This document shows, piece by piece, positions 1-8,032 of a stretch of DNA of 64,000 bases. The position numbers and the translations under genes are program-made. Numbering within the stretch: position 1 is the stretch's first letter; every line of letters starts with the position of its first letter. This DNA comes from Dactylosporangium roseum (GTDB lineage Bacteria > Actinomycetota > Actinomycetes > Mycobacteriales > Micromonosporaceae). The stretch covers positions 6,155,501 through 6,219,500 of the forward strand of contig NZ_CP073721.1 of NCBI RefSeq assembly GCF_025264685.1. The letters are read 5' to 3'. A model generated the notes under the pieces. It worked only from the letters and a program-made list of their open reading frames with translations. It searched no databases and was not told the origin of the DNA.

Positions 1-2
1 CC

Positions 3-263
3 GGATTCGTCGGCTGCGTGCTGGTCAACACGGTCCTGCGCGACTGCGTGCTCGACCGGGCCGCCATGCAGGGCTGCCGGCTGCGGCAGATGTCGTTCGA
101 GAGCTGCGACCTGCGCGGCGCCGACCTGCGCGGCAACCAACTGTCGGAGGTGAGCGGGATGAGTAGCCTACGGGGGGTGACGATCGAGCCGGCCCAACTC
201 CCCGGCCTCACCGACGCGGTGATGCGGGACCTCGGCGTGATCGTGCGCGGCCCGAAGGGCTGA
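3..263 (+). CDS. Pentapeptide-repeat protein, C-terminal part (5' truncated)
   Basis: The reading frame is open from the left edge of the window, so the gene begins outside it. About 87 residues are visible. The N-terminal half shows A(D/N)LxX spacing typical of pentapeptide repeats (LRDCVLDRAAMQGCRL, then SCDLRGADLRGNQL), which form a right-handed quadrilateral beta helix. The last 30 residues leave the repeat and look like a capping tail. Its 3' end overlaps the convergent STAS gene by 56 bases. The substrate or partner cannot be told from the fold; members range from gyrase mimics to structural proteins of unknown role. Confidence 0.75.
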   Translation, partial: GFVGCVLVNTVLRDCVLDRAAMQGCRLRQMSFESCDLRGADLRGNQLSEVSGMSSLRGVTIEPAQLPGLTDAVMRDLGVIVRGPKG

Positions 264-660
264 CCCGCCGGCGGAGGCGCGGGAGGCGCGGCGCGGGCCG
301 CTCGTCGACGCAGTTGGCGGCCCCGGCGGGCAGGGCGTCGAGCAGGTCACGCGGGTCGGCGGCGAAGGCACCGGCGACGCTGGCGAACACGGCGATCCCG
401 CTCATCCCGGCCGCGACGCCGAGCCACGAGCGGATCGCCGGCGACGGGGCGGCGAGGCGGACCTCGCCACCCCGGTCACGGGCCATGTCGGCGACGCTCA
501 CGAGCAGGGCGGCCCCCACCGTGTCGCAGACCGTCACCTGCGAGACGTCGAGCACCAGCCGGGGCTCGTGCGCGGCGAGACACCCGGCCAGCACCGGCTC
601 CACCGTCGCGACGGTCCCGTCCACCAGCAGCCCGTGCAGGGCCAGCACGACAGCACTCAT
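208..660 (-). CDS. STAS-domain protein (anti-sigma factor antagonist-like)
   Basis: A 150-residue protein. Residues about 5-95 form a STAS fold: a first strand around LHGLLVDGTVATVEPVL, then LVLDVSQVTVCDTVGAALLV, where family members carry the phosphorylatable Ser/Thr after the first Asp (here D-V-S-Q-V-T). The C-terminus is Arg/Pro-rich and unstructured. The ATG at 660 was chosen because the upstream frame is Arg/Ser-rich shadow, and TACCGT lies 8 bases before the ATG. No anti-sigma kinase is nearby, so the partner is unknown. It lies downstream of the hemerythrin-like gene on the same strand. Confidence 0.7.
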   Translation of the reverse strand: MSAVVLALHGLLVDGTVATVEPVLAGCLAAHEPRLVLDVSQVTVCDTVGAALLVSVADMARDRGGEVRLAAPSPAIRSWLGVAAGMSGIAVFASVAGAFAADPRDLLDALPAGAANCVDERPAPRLPRLRRRVSPSGRARSRRGPASPRR

Positions 661-668
661 CGTCTCCG

Positions 669-674
669 ACGGTA
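669..674 (-). promoter_or_regulatory. -10 element TACCGT of the STAS gene
   Basis: TACCGT ends 8 bases before the ATG at 660, the spacing expected when the start codon itself is the transcript 5' end. A GGAG is also present just before the ATG, so a leadered start is not excluded. Confidence 0.4.
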
Positions 675-754
675 CTGGCACCGGCCGCCGGGCGTCAGCG
701 GACACACGGTGGACCCCGCACGGGTCACTCGTGCACCGGCGACGGCTCGAAGGG

Positions 755-1261
755 TCAGGCACGCATGGCGTCGAGGGCCTTCTTCAGCGCCTTCGGCTCG
801 GTCGGCCTCGTCGGTGCGGACGGGCGCAGCTCCAGCATCCTGGCGCCGAGTTCCTGGAGCTCGTTGCGGCCGAGGGCCTCGCGGACCTTCGGGAACCACT
901 CCTGCTCCTCCTCCTCGACGTGGTGGGTCACGTTCTCGATGAGGACCGTGACCTTGGCGTCGAAGTGCTCGTCCTCGGGGTCCATCGTGGCGAGTTCCAT
1001 GCAGAGCACGTCGGCCACGTGGTGCTCCTCGTAGGACTCGAGGATGTCGTCCTCCAGGTCGGGCACGAGCCGCCGGACCTCCGGGTACATGACCTCGTTC
1101 TCCAGGTACGTGTGCACCGTCAGGCCTTCGAGGATCCGCTCGACGATCTTCGCCTTCCGGGCCGCCGGGCCGTCCTCGTTCGCCTGGAACTCCTTGAACA
1201 ATCGCTTCATGTTCTTGTGGTCCTCTTTGAGGAGCACGATCGCGTCAGTCGACATGACCAT
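755..1261 (-). CDS. Hemerythrin HHE cation-binding domain protein
   Basis: A 168-residue, all-helical, acidic protein. It has the hemerythrin/HHE metal ligand pattern: KEDHKNM near residue 15, HTYLENEVMYPE near 52, EEHH near 80 and THHVEEEEQEWFP near 113. Such proteins bind a di-iron centre and sense or handle O2, NO or peroxide in the cytoplasm. ATGs lie at 1261 and 1255; a G-run upstream can serve as ribosome-binding site. It starts 15 bases after the stop of the small upstream gene, so the two may be co-transcribed. Confidence 0.85.
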   Translation of the reverse strand: MVMSTDAIVLLKEDHKNMKRLFKEFQANEDGPAARKAKIVERILEGLTVHTYLENEVMYPEVRRLVPDLEDDILESYEEHHVADVLCMELATMDPEDEHFDAKVTVLIENVTHHVEEEEQEWFPKVREALGRNELQELGARMLELRPSAPTRPTEPKALKKALDAMRA

Positions 1262-1276
1262 CGGGTTACCCCCCGG

Positions 1277-1564
1277 TCAGCGCCTCACACTCACGACCAC
1301 CCCGGATCCGTGGTCGAGCTCGACCGTCACCAGATCGGGGTGCTCGACAAGGGCCCGGCGGACCCCCCGTTGCGCGACCTTGAAGTCCTCCGGCCAGCCG
1401 CCGATCTCGGTCATGTCGTCGACCGCCGCCAGGAACTCCAGCGCGCCACCGACCCGCAGCTCCACAAAGGACGACCAGTCCTCCCGGGCGGCGACGGCCG
1501 CGGTCGCCGGGTCGGTCTGGCCTCGGCCCGGGCGTAGGCGGCATCGACGAGGTTCACGGCGCAT
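1277..1564 (-). CDS. Small uncharacterised protein, probably frameshifted near its 5' end
   Basis: The last ~70 residues (from REDWSSFVELRV to the C-terminal VVVSVRR) look like a real folded domain of about 75 aa, family unrecognised. The annotated frame starts with an Arg-rich stretch. A second frame beginning at GTG 1557 gives a natural start (VNLVDAAYARAEA) but stops at 1411. Joining this head to the domain needs a one-base shift near 1515. Either this is a decayed or mis-sequenced gene or a shorter internal start is used. TAGGGT lies exactly 7 bases before GTG 1557. Confidence 0.45.
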   Translation of the reverse strand: MRREPRRCRLRPGRGQTDPATAAVAAREDWSSFVELRVGGALEFLAAVDDMTEIGGWPEDFKVAQRGVRRALVEHPDLVTVELDHGSGVVVSVRR

Positions 1565-1570
1565 ACCCTA
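1564..1570. promoter_or_regulatory. Symmetric -10 element serving both strands
   Basis: TACCCT reads rightward and, offset by one base, TAGGGT reads leftward; both fit TAnnnT. Leftward, GTG 1557 is 7 bases away, giving a leaderless start for the small gene. Rightward, transcription would begin near 1576, just upstream of the lipoprotein start. Confidence 0.45.
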
Positions 1571-1609
1571 GCGATGATTCCGTCACGGCGCGTGCAAAGC
1601 TTGTCCCCC

Positions 1610-2308
1610 GTGAAGTCACTGCGGATCCTCACGATCACCGCCGCGCTGCTCGCCCTCGGCGCCTGCGGTGAGTCCGGCACTCCCCCGCCGTCGGCCGACA
1701 AGGACGCGACGGAGCAGAGCGCCACGAACACGTACGAGGTCAAGGAAGACGTCAGCGTCGTCGAGGTGAACAGTCTGGGCGGCACCATCAAGGTGAGCGT
1801 CGGCCACGGTCCGACGATCAAGGTGACGGAGACCCAGCAGTACCGCAGCGACAAGCCGGGCCGCAAGCAGACCGTGGAGGGCGGGGAACTGGTGCTCGCC
1901 TCGGGCGGCTGCCCGAAGAACGACTGCTCGATCACCTACGAGCTGCAGATCCCGTCGACGCTCTCGCTGCGGCTCGACAGCTCGGGCGGCGCGGTCACGC
2001 TCAACGGCATGACCGGCCTCATCGACGTGTCGACGGACGGCGGGCCCCTCAACGGCGAGGCGCTCGCACCGCCGGAGCTCAACGCACGCACCGGCGGCGG
2101 CCCGGTCGAGCTGCGGGTCACCCAGGCGCCGGACCGGATCGAGGTCGACAGCGGCGGCGCGAGCGTCAACATGCGGCTGACCTCGGACGCCTACGCCCTG
2201 CAGACCGAGCTCGACGGCGGCAAGCAGAGCGGGTCGATCAAGACCGACGCCGGCTCGGCACACAAGGTGCACATCGTCACCGGCGGCGGCGACCTGCTGT
2301 TCGTCTAG
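1610..2308 (+). CDS. Lipoprotein with DUF4097-like beta-solenoid domain
   Basis: The N-terminus is a lipoprotein signal (K-S-L-R, hydrophobic stretch, lipobox L-G-A-C with Cys at residue 19), so the mature protein should be lipid-anchored outside the membrane. The body is rich in short Gly/Asp beta repeats (VEVNSLGGTIKVSV, LDSSGGAVTLNGM, IDVSTDGGPLNG), the pattern of DUF4097-type putative adhesin solenoids. The GTG at 1610 gives the most compact signal peptide; ATG 1574 lies only 4 bases after the -10 hexamer and would fall outside the transcript. 232 aa; function unknown. Confidence 0.65.
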   Translation: MKSLRILTITAALLALGACGESGTPPPSADKDATEQSATNTYEVKEDVSVVEVNSLGGTIKVSVGHGPTIKVTETQQYRSDKPGRKQTVEGGELVLASGGCPKNDCSITYELQIPSTLSLRLDSSGGAVTLNGMTGLIDVSTDGGPLNGEALAPPELNARTGGGPVELRVTQAPDRIEVDSGGASVNMRLTSDAYALQTELDGGKQSGSIKTDAGSAHKVHIVTGGGDLLFV

Positions 2309-2311
2309 CCG

Positions 2312-3538
2312 TCAGTCGATGAGCGCGCTGTAGACGAGCTGACGGAGCTGGGGGCGCAGCGGGTACGTGCTGGACGGCATCATCTGGGTGTAGAGGCCGA
2401 CGGTGAGCCGCTCGACGGGGTCCACCCAGAAGGCCGTGCTCGCCGCGCCGCCCCAGTAGTACGTGCCGGGGCTGCTCCACACGCGCGCCGGCACCGGGTC
2501 GCGGACCACCGCGAAGCCGAGGCCGAAGCCGACGCCCTCGAACGTCGTCTCGGCGAACCCGCCGGTCTGGAGGGTGTCGAGGTCCACGCCGCCGGGCAGG
2601 TGGTTGCGGGTCATGAACCCGATCGTGCGGCTGCTGAGCAGGCGCTCACCCGCCAGGGTGCCGCGTTGCAGGAGCATCTGCATGAACCGCTGGTAGTCGG
2701 CGGCGGTCGAGATGAGGCCGCCGCCGCCGGACGGGGCGGCCGGCGCCTCGAAGGCGGCCTTGCCGATCGGGTCGAACCGCGTCGCCCTGCCGTCCGGGCC
2801 GGGCACGTACAGCGCCGCCATCCGCTTCGAGCCGGCCTCGACCGACCAGCAGGTGTCGACCATGCCCAGCGGCTCGAAGATCCGGGTCCGCAGGAAGTCG
2901 GGCAGCGACCGGCCGGAGACGACCTCGACGAGCCGGCCGAGGACGTCGGTCGAGACGCCGTAGCCCCACGCCGTGCCGGGCTGGAACAGCAGCGGCAGCG
3001 CCGCCCAGTCGCGGGACGCCTGCGCCAGGTCGACGCCGGTCTTGGGCAGCACGTCGTAGCCGGCCTTGCGGTAGAGGGCGTCGACGACCGAGGTGCGCAG
3101 GAAGCCGTACGTGAGGCCGGACGTGTGGGTGAGCAGGTGCCAGACGCGGATCGGCTCCATGGCCGGCACGGTGAACGGCTGGCTCGCCGAGCCCTTGTCG
3201 AAGACCCTGACGTCGGCGAACTCGGGCAGCCACCGGCTGATCGGGTCGGTCAGCTCGAAGTGCCCCTCCTCCCACAGCATCATCGCGGCGACCGAGGTGA
3301 TGGGCTTGGTCATCGAGTAGATGCGCCACTGGGTGTCCGGCTCGACCGGCAGGCCGGCCTCGGCGTCACGCGCGCCGTAGGTGCTGCTGTGTACCACCTT
3401 GCCGGCACGCGCGACGACGATCTGCCATCCGGCCAGCCGGCCGTCGTCGACGTATCCGGCGAAGTGGGCGTCCAGGCGGGCCAGCCGCCGCGCGTCGAAT
3501 CCGGCCTGCTCGGGCGCCACCTCACGGTCGATGTTCAC
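2312..3538 (-). CDS. Serine hydrolase of the beta-lactamase/penicillin-binding fold (class C-like)
   Basis: 408 residues. The S-M-T-K tetrad (Ser75, Lys78) is the nucleophile motif of this fold. Y-G-V-S at 193-196 matches the Tyr of the Y-x-N/S box, and W-G-G at 362-364 stands where beta-lactamases have KTG, as in EstB-like esterases. No signal peptide is present, so a cytoplasmic esterase or D-amino-acid amidase is more likely than an antibiotic-resistance beta-lactamase. The start is GTG 3538, exactly 7 bases after TAGAGT, implying a leaderless message. It converges on the lipoprotein gene with a 3-base gap. Confidence 0.85.
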   Translation of the reverse strand: MNIDREVAPEQAGFDARRLARLDAHFAGYVDDGRLAGWQIVVARAGKVVHSSTYGARDAEAGLPVEPDTQWRIYSMTKPITSVAAMMLWEEGHFELTDPISRWLPEFADVRVFDKGSASQPFTVPAMEPIRVWHLLTHTSGLTYGFLRTSVVDALYRKAGYDVLPKTGVDLAQASRDWAALPLLFQPGTAWGYGVSTDVLGRLVEVVSGRSLPDFLRTRIFEPLGMVDTCWSVEAGSKRMAALYVPGPDGRATRFDPIGKAAFEAPAAPSGGGGLISTAADYQRFMQMLLQRGTLAGERLLSSRTIGFMTRNHLPGGVDLDTLQTGGFAETTFEGVGFGLGFAVVRDPVPARVWSSPGTYYWGGAASTAFWVDPVERLTVGLYTQMMPSSTYPLRPQLRQLVYSALID

Positions 3539-3545
3539 ACGGCGG

Positions 3546-3551
3546 ACTCTA
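3546..3551 (-). promoter_or_regulatory. -10 element TAGAGT for the serine hydrolase
   Basis: Seven bases separate TAGAGT from GTG 3538, matching the leaderless layout seen at many genes in this window. Confidence 0.5.
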
Positions 3552-3571
3552 TGCTCGCCCGCTCCGGGGGA

Positions 3572-4147
3572 TCAAGAAAGCGCGAGCTGCTCGGCCCCCT
3601 GCACCACCCTGTCCACGAACCCGTACTCCACCGCCTCCTGCGCGGTGAACCAGCGGTCGCGGTCGGAGTCTGCCTCGATCTGCTCCTGGGTCTGGCCGGT
3701 GTGCTCGGCGATGAGCCGCTGCACGATCTGCTTGGTCAGCAGCAGTTGCTCGGCCTGGATCGCGATGTCGGCCGTCGTGCCGCCGATCCCGCCGGACGGC
3801 TGGTGCATGATGACGCGCGAGTGCGGCAGCGCGAACCGCTTGCCGGGGGTGCCGGCGCTGAGCAGGAACTGCCCCATCGACGCCGCCATGCCCATGACCA
3901 CCGTCGACACGTCGTTGCCGATGAAGCGCATCGTGTCGTAGACGGCCATCCCGGCGTGCACGGCGCCGCCGGGTGAGTTGATCCAGAGGCTGATGTCCTT
4001 GCCGGGATCCTCGGCGGCCAGGAGGATCAACTGGCCGCAGATGCGGTTGGCACTCTCGTCGTTGACCTCGGTGCCGAGCACGACGATGCGTTTGGCGAGC
4101 AGCCGCTCGAAGACGGCGCTGTCGAAGGGGGTCTTCAGGTCGGTCAT
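3572..4147 (-). CDS. clpP: ATP-dependent Clp protease proteolytic subunit (ClpP paralogue)
   Basis: 191 aa, the normal ClpP length. The Ser nucleophile is in G-M-A-A-S-M-G (Ser90), His is in IMHQPSGG (His115, 25 residues later as usual), and the catalytic Asp lies in the DSDRD stretch at 160-164. The N-terminus is short with no clear propeptide. Actinobacterial housekeeping clpP1 clpP2 normally sit in tandem next to tig and clpX. This copy is alone, so it is probably an accessory paralogue that needs partner subunits and a Clp ATPase encoded elsewhere. A good GGAG precedes ATG 4147. Confidence 0.92.
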   Translation of the reverse strand: MTDLKTPFDSAVFERLLAKRIVVLGTEVNDESANRICGQLILLAAEDPGKDISLWINSPGGAVHAGMAVYDTMRFIGNDVSTVVMGMAASMGQFLLSAGTPGKRFALPHSRVIMHQPSGGIGGTTADIAIQAEQLLLTKQIVQRLIAEHTGQTQEQIEADSDRDRWFTAQEAVEYGFVDRVVQGAEQLALS

Positions 4148-4243
4148 GCGGTGGGCTCCTTCCCGGGCCTGGCTTGCTCCTTCCCGACGGTATGGACGAT
4201 CGGCGCCCTTGAGATCCCCGGTTCGCTGTGAGCGTGTTCGCTG

Positions 4244-6115
4244 TCAGCGTGGCTCTTGCAGGATCGGTCTCAGGGCATCGATGACCGTCGCATCCTCGAT
4301 GGTCGGCGGCACCGGCTCGTCGTGGCCGGCCGCGATGCCGCGCATGGTCTTGCGCAGGATCTTGCCCGAGCGGGTCTTCGGCAGCGCCGGGACGACCTGC
4401 ACGCTCTTCAGGGCGGCGACCGCGCCGATGCGTTCGCGGACCAGGGCGACCAGCTCGCCGATCAGCCCGTCGGTCGCCGGGACGCCGGCCTTCAGGACGA
4501 CGAACCCGCGCGGCACCTGCCCCTTCAGATCGTCGTCGACACCGATCACGGCGCACTCGGCGACCGCCGGATGGGAGGCCAGGACCTCTTCCATCGACCC
4601 CGTCGACAGCCGGTGCCCGGCGACGTTGATGACGTCGTCGGTGCGGCCCATGACGTACAGGTAGCCGTCCTCGTCGAAGCGGCCGCCGTCGCCGGTCAGA
4701 TACGTGCCGGGGTACGCGCTGAGGTACGACGCCACGAACCGCTCGTCGTCGTTCCACAGTGTCGGCAGGCAGCCCGGCGGTAGCGGCAGCCGGATCACGA
4801 TCGCGCCGTCCTCGCCGGCGGGCGCGTCAGTGCCGTCGGGCCGCAGGACCCGCACGTCGTAGCCGGGCACCGGCACCGACGGCGAGCCGGCCTTCGTCGG
4901 CATCGGCTCCAGGCCGCGCGGGCTGGCGACGATCGGCCAGCCGGTCTCGGTCTGCCACCAGTGGTCGACGACCGGCACCCCGAGCTTCTCGGCGGCCCAC
5001 TCGTACGTCTGCGGGTCGAGCCGCTCGCCGGCGAGGAAGAGGGTGCGCAGGCTGGGCATCGGGCGGAGGTGCCGGGCGTCCGGGTCCTCCTTGCGGATCG
5101 CGCGGATCGCGGTCGGCGCCGTGAACAGCACGTTGACGTCGTGCTCCTCGACCACCCGCCAGAACGCCCCGGCGTCGGGCGTGCCGACGGGCTTGCCCTC
5201 GTACATGATCGTGGTGGCGCCGACCAGCAACGGGGCATACACGATGTACGAGTGGCCGACCACCCAGCCGACGTCGGAGGCGGCCCAGAACACGTCGCCG
5301 GGGCCGACCGCGTAGACGTTGGTCATCGACCAGGCGAGCGCGACGGCATGGCCGCCGTTGTCGCGGACGATGCCCTTCGGCCGGCCGGTCGTGCCGGAGG
5401 TGTAGAGGATGTAGAGCGGGTCGGTCGCCGCGACCGGCACACAGTCCGCGGCGGTGCCACCCTTGACCGCGTCCGCCCAGGTCAGGTCGGTGCCGGACAG
5501 ATCGACGGGCGCCTGCTCGCGCTGGAGGACGATCGTGTGGTCGGGCCGGTGCGCGGCCTCGGCGAGCGCGGCGTCGAGCAGCGGCTTGTACCTGACGATC
5601 CGGCTCGCCTCGATGCCGCACGAGGTGGCGACGACGACCTTCGGCCGCGCGTCGTCGATGCGGGCGGCGAGCTCCTTCGGCCCGAAGCCGCCGAAGACCA
5701 CGGAGTGCACGGCCCCGAGCCGCGCGCACGCGAGCATGGCGATCACGGCCTCGGGCACCATGGCCATGTAGATGACGACGCGGTCACCCCGGCCCACGCC
5801 GAGCCGCCGGAGCGCCCCGGCGAAGATCGCCACCTCGTCCCGCAGTGCCCCGAAGGTGTACTTGCGGACGGTCCCGGTGACGGGACTGTCGTGGATGAGG
5901 GCGATCCGGTCGGCGTGTCCGGCGGCGACGTGCCGATCCAAGGCGTTGTGGCAGGTATTGAGCGCGGCGTCGGGGAACCAGCGGTAGAACGGCCGGCGGT
6001 CGCCGTCCAGCACCCGGATCGGCATCCGGTCCCAGTCCACGGCGGCGGCGGCGTCCCGCCAGAATCCTTCGGGGTCGGCAAGGCTCTGTTCGTAGGTTTC
6101 GCGATAAGCGCCCAT
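4244..6115 (-). CDS. prpE: Propionyl-CoA synthetase (PrpE-type acyl-CoA ligase)
   Basis: 623 aa, ANL superfamily. It forms acyl-CoA from a short acid, ATP and CoA through an acyl-AMP. Visible motifs are the P-loop TSGTTGRPKGIV, the A5 region WWQTETGWP, the hinge YLYVMGRTDDVIN, and the C-terminal KTRSGKILRK with the catalytic lysine that is acetylation-controlled in this family. R-D-N-G-G-H after the P-loop favours PrpE over acetyl-CoA synthetase. ATG 6115 was chosen because residues upstream are Arg-rich shadow and the GAYRETYEQS start is typical. It is transcribed in the same direction as clpP with 96 bases between. Confidence 0.88.
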   Translation of the reverse strand: MGAYRETYEQSLADPEGFWRDAAAAVDWDRMPIRVLDGDRRPFYRWFPDAALNTCHNALDRHVAAGHADRIALIHDSPVTGTVRKYTFGALRDEVAIFAGALRRLGVGRGDRVVIYMAMVPEAVIAMLACARLGAVHSVVFGGFGPKELAARIDDARPKVVVATSCGIEASRIVRYKPLLDAALAEAAHRPDHTIVLQREQAPVDLSGTDLTWADAVKGGTAADCVPVAATDPLYILYTSGTTGRPKGIVRDNGGHAVALAWSMTNVYAVGPGDVFWAASDVGWVVGHSYIVYAPLLVGATTIMYEGKPVGTPDAGAFWRVVEEHDVNVLFTAPTAIRAIRKEDPDARHLRPMPSLRTLFLAGERLDPQTYEWAAEKLGVPVVDHWWQTETGWPIVASPRGLEPMPTKAGSPSVPVPGYDVRVLRPDGTDAPAGEDGAIVIRLPLPPGCLPTLWNDDERFVASYLSAYPGTYLTGDGGRFDEDGYLYVMGRTDDVINVAGHRLSTGSMEEVLASHPAVAECAVIGVDDDLKGQVPRGFVVLKAGVPATDGLIGELVALVRERIGAVAALKSVQVVPALPKTRSGKILRKTMRGIAAGHDEPVPPTIEDATVIDALRPILQEPR

Positions 6116-6472
6116 GCCGTCGATCCTGCTCCCTCCCCCGCGGTTCGTCTCCCCCCCCATTTCGTCACGTTGATCATGCAAGGCCGCGAGGTCGAGCCGT
6201 GCGGTCGTCCGTCGATCCCGGCGTCGCGCCACGGGGTGATGACGCACAGTCGCGCGGACGGTGTCCGCCGCTCGCGACCGCCACCGAACCCGGGACGGCG
6301 GCGTTCGGGCCGGACGACTCCATGATCATGCCGAGCTTCGCGGCCTTGCCCAACGGCCCCTTGCCAACCCGGACCAGACCGACAATTCAGGCGCGGGGCC
6401 TCGGAGGCGTCGCCGCCGAGGGTGCCGACCGGCCCACGTTCCGTCCCAATCCGCCGCCGCGCCTCTCGATCT
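6116..6472. other. Gene-free tract with TGATCATG palindromes, left of the IS element
   Basis: No convincing coding frame. TGATCATG-type palindromes occur near 6172 and 6321, and a third (6473) abuts the IS. Much of the tract (about 6171-6335) recurs in inverted, diverged form to the right of the IS at about 8069-8213. The prpE promoter should lie here but no strong -10 was found. Confidence 0.6.
6171..6335 (+). repeat. Left arm of a long imperfect inverted repeat around the IS
   Basis: The best part (6286-6330) pairs with 8069-8112 with about 40 of 45 matches and one gap. Outside that, the tract from 6171 onward aligns loosely with the reverse complement of sequence up to about 8213. Both arms begin with a TGATCATGCA-type palindrome at the outer end. 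Confidence 0.5.
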
Positions 6473-6482
6473 CATGATCATG
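6473..6482. repeat. Left 10-bp target-site duplication of the IS element
   Basis: CATGATCATG, identical to 8023-8032. It is itself a palindrome, so it could be read as part of the inverted repeats. The hairpin copy at 37053, which has no IS, shows that it belongs to the target. Confidence 0.65.
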
Positions 6483-8022
6483 CAAGACCGGGAAGTTAAG
6501 TCGTGAGGGTTGCTGTCAAGGGTGTGTGGTTGCGGTGTGGTGGGGTGATAAGGCAACGGGACTCCGGTAGAACAGGCAGTCGATCAAGATCAGCCTGTGG
6601 GGGGAGTCCCGTTGTCGGAGGAGTCTGTCATTGCCGGGGTCGGGTCGGTGCCGGTGGGGGTGTTCGCGGCGGGGCATCTGGGTGAGTTGACCCGGGCTGT
6701 GCCGGTGGAGTTGGTGGATGCGGTGTTGGCCGAGACGGGGCGGGTGCAGCGGCGGGTGCGGCGGTTGCCGTCGCGGGTGGTGGTGTATTGGCTGTTGGGG
6801 TTGGGGTTGTTCGGCTCGTTGTCGTATCGGCGGGTGTGGGGAGCGTTGGTCGGTGGGTTGGGTGTGGTGGCCGGGTTGGGGGTGTGTCCGTCGTCGTCGG
6901 GGTTGGCGCAGGCGCGGCGGCGGGTGGGGGTGCCGCCGCTGCGGCGGTTGTTCCAGACTCTGGCCGGGCCGGTGGCGGGTCGCGACACGGTCGGGGCGTG
7001 GTGGCGGGGGCTGCGTACGGTGGCGATCGACGGGTCCACGGTGAATGTGCCGGATTCGCCGGCGAATCGGGCGGTGTACGGCAAGCGGATGGCCCGTGCC
7101 GGTGAGCCGGGGTATCCGCTGGTGCGGGTGGTGGCGTTGGTGGAGACCGGGACTCGGGCGGTGTTCGGTGCGGTGTTCGGTACCGGCGTGGGCGGTGAGA
7201 GTGGTGAGACCAGTTATGCCGTGGGGTTGCTGGGTCTGCTGCGGCCGGGAATGCTGCTGCTGGCCGACCGTGGCTATGACACCAACATGTTCATGACGAA
7301 GGTCACCGCCGCTGGGGCGGGGTTGTTGCTGCGGGTCAAGTCCAGTCGCAAGCTGCCGGTGCTGGACCGTCTTGGTGACGGTTCCTACGCCAGTGTGGTG
7401 GCTGGGGTGCGGGTTCGGGTGGTCGAGGCGGTCGTCACGCTGTCCTGTGCGGATGGTTCGACCCGTACCGGTGTCTGGCGGCTGGTCACTACCCTCACCG
7501 ACGAGCGCCGCTATCCGGCCGGGGCGCTGATCGAGCTCTACCACGAGCGGTGGGAGGTCGAGTCGACCTTCCTGGCGATCAAGCACACCCTGCTGGCTGG
7601 GCGGGTGCTGCGTTCGACCACTCCGGACGGCGTCGATCAGGAACTCTACGCACTGCTGACCGTCTATCAGGCGCTGCGGCAGACGATGACCTGGGCCACG
7701 GACACCACCGGGGCCGACCCGGACCGGGCCAGCTTCACCATCGCCGTGCAGACCGCCCGCGATCTGACCATCCGCGCTGTCGGGGTGATCACTATCGCGG
7801 TCGACCTGGTCGGTGCGATCGGTCGTGCTGTGCTGGCTGACCTGCTACCGGCCCGACGCGCCCGGATCAGCCCACGTGTGGTGAAACGGCCGATCTCCCG
7901 TTACGCCTACAAGAACCTGAAAACCCCGAAGATCATCCACCGGATCACCGACATCGCCATCGCTATCGGCACATCAACCAGCCCATTGACAACAGCCCCA
8001 GCGGCTTAACTTCCCGGTCTTG
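6483..8022. mobile_element. IS4-family insertion sequence, complete (about 1540 bp)
   Basis: It is bounded by perfect 18-bp inverted repeats (caagaccgggaagttaag at 6483-6500 and its complement at 8005-8022), with weaker complementarity for about 20 further bases. A 10-bp direct duplication (CATGATCATG) flanks it, within the 8-13 bp usual for IS4 relatives. One intact transposase fills the element and its stop codon lies inside the right terminal repeat. Both ends and the ORF are intact, so the copy may be recent and active. Confidence 0.85.
6612..8009 (+). CDS. IS4-family transposase
   Basis: 465 aa from TTG 6612, preceded by GGGGGGAG at good spacing; GTG 6597 in the same frame lacks a ribosome-binding site. 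It has an N-terminal IS4 domain (SVIAGVGSVPVGVF, RVVVYWLLGLGLF), then a DDE nuclease. Asp140 is in TVAIDGST, Asp219 in LLADRGYDTN and Glu317 in the signature Y-(2)-R-(3)-E-(6)-K (YHERWEVESTFLAIK). It catalyses cut-and-paste movement of the element. The first half uses TTG for leucine and GTG/GGG very heavily, unlike neighbouring genes, consistent with recent transfer. Confidence 0.9.
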   Translation: MSEESVIAGVGSVPVGVFAAGHLGELTRAVPVELVDAVLAETGRVQRRVRRLPSRVVVYWLLGLGLFGSLSYRRVWGALVGGLGVVAGLGVCPSSSGLAQARRRVGVPPLRRLFQTLAGPVAGRDTVGAWWRGLRTVAIDGSTVNVPDSPANRAVYGKRMARAGEPGYPLVRVVALVETGTRAVFGAVFGTGVGGESGETSYAVGLLGLLRPGMLLLADRGYDTNMFMTKVTAAGAGLLLRVKSSRKLPVLDRLGDGSYASVVAGVRVRVVEAVVTLSCADGSTRTGVWRLVTTLTDERRYPAGALIELYHERWEVESTFLAIKHTLLAGRVLRSTTPDGVDQELYALLTVYQALRQTMTWATDTTGADPDRASFTIAVQTARDLTIRAVGVITIAVDLVGAIGRAVLADLLPARRARISPRVVKRPISRYAYKNLKTPKIIHRITDIAIAIGTSTSPLTTAPAA

Positions 8023-8032
8023 CATGATCATG
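8023..8032. repeat. Right 10-bp target-site duplication of the IS element
   Basis: CATGATCATG, matching 6473-6482. It continues directly into the intergenic hairpin at 8023-8078, which shows where the insertion occurred. Confidence 0.65.

Noticed and set aside
4244-6115. Acetyl-CoA synthetase (acsA)
   Set aside because: The stretch after the P-loop (IVRDNGGHAVALAWSM) and the length of 623 aa match PrpE-type enzymes better.
6516-7586. 356-residue minus-strand frame inside the IS
   Set aside because: It is the His/Pro/Arg-rich shadow of the transposase and has no domain features.
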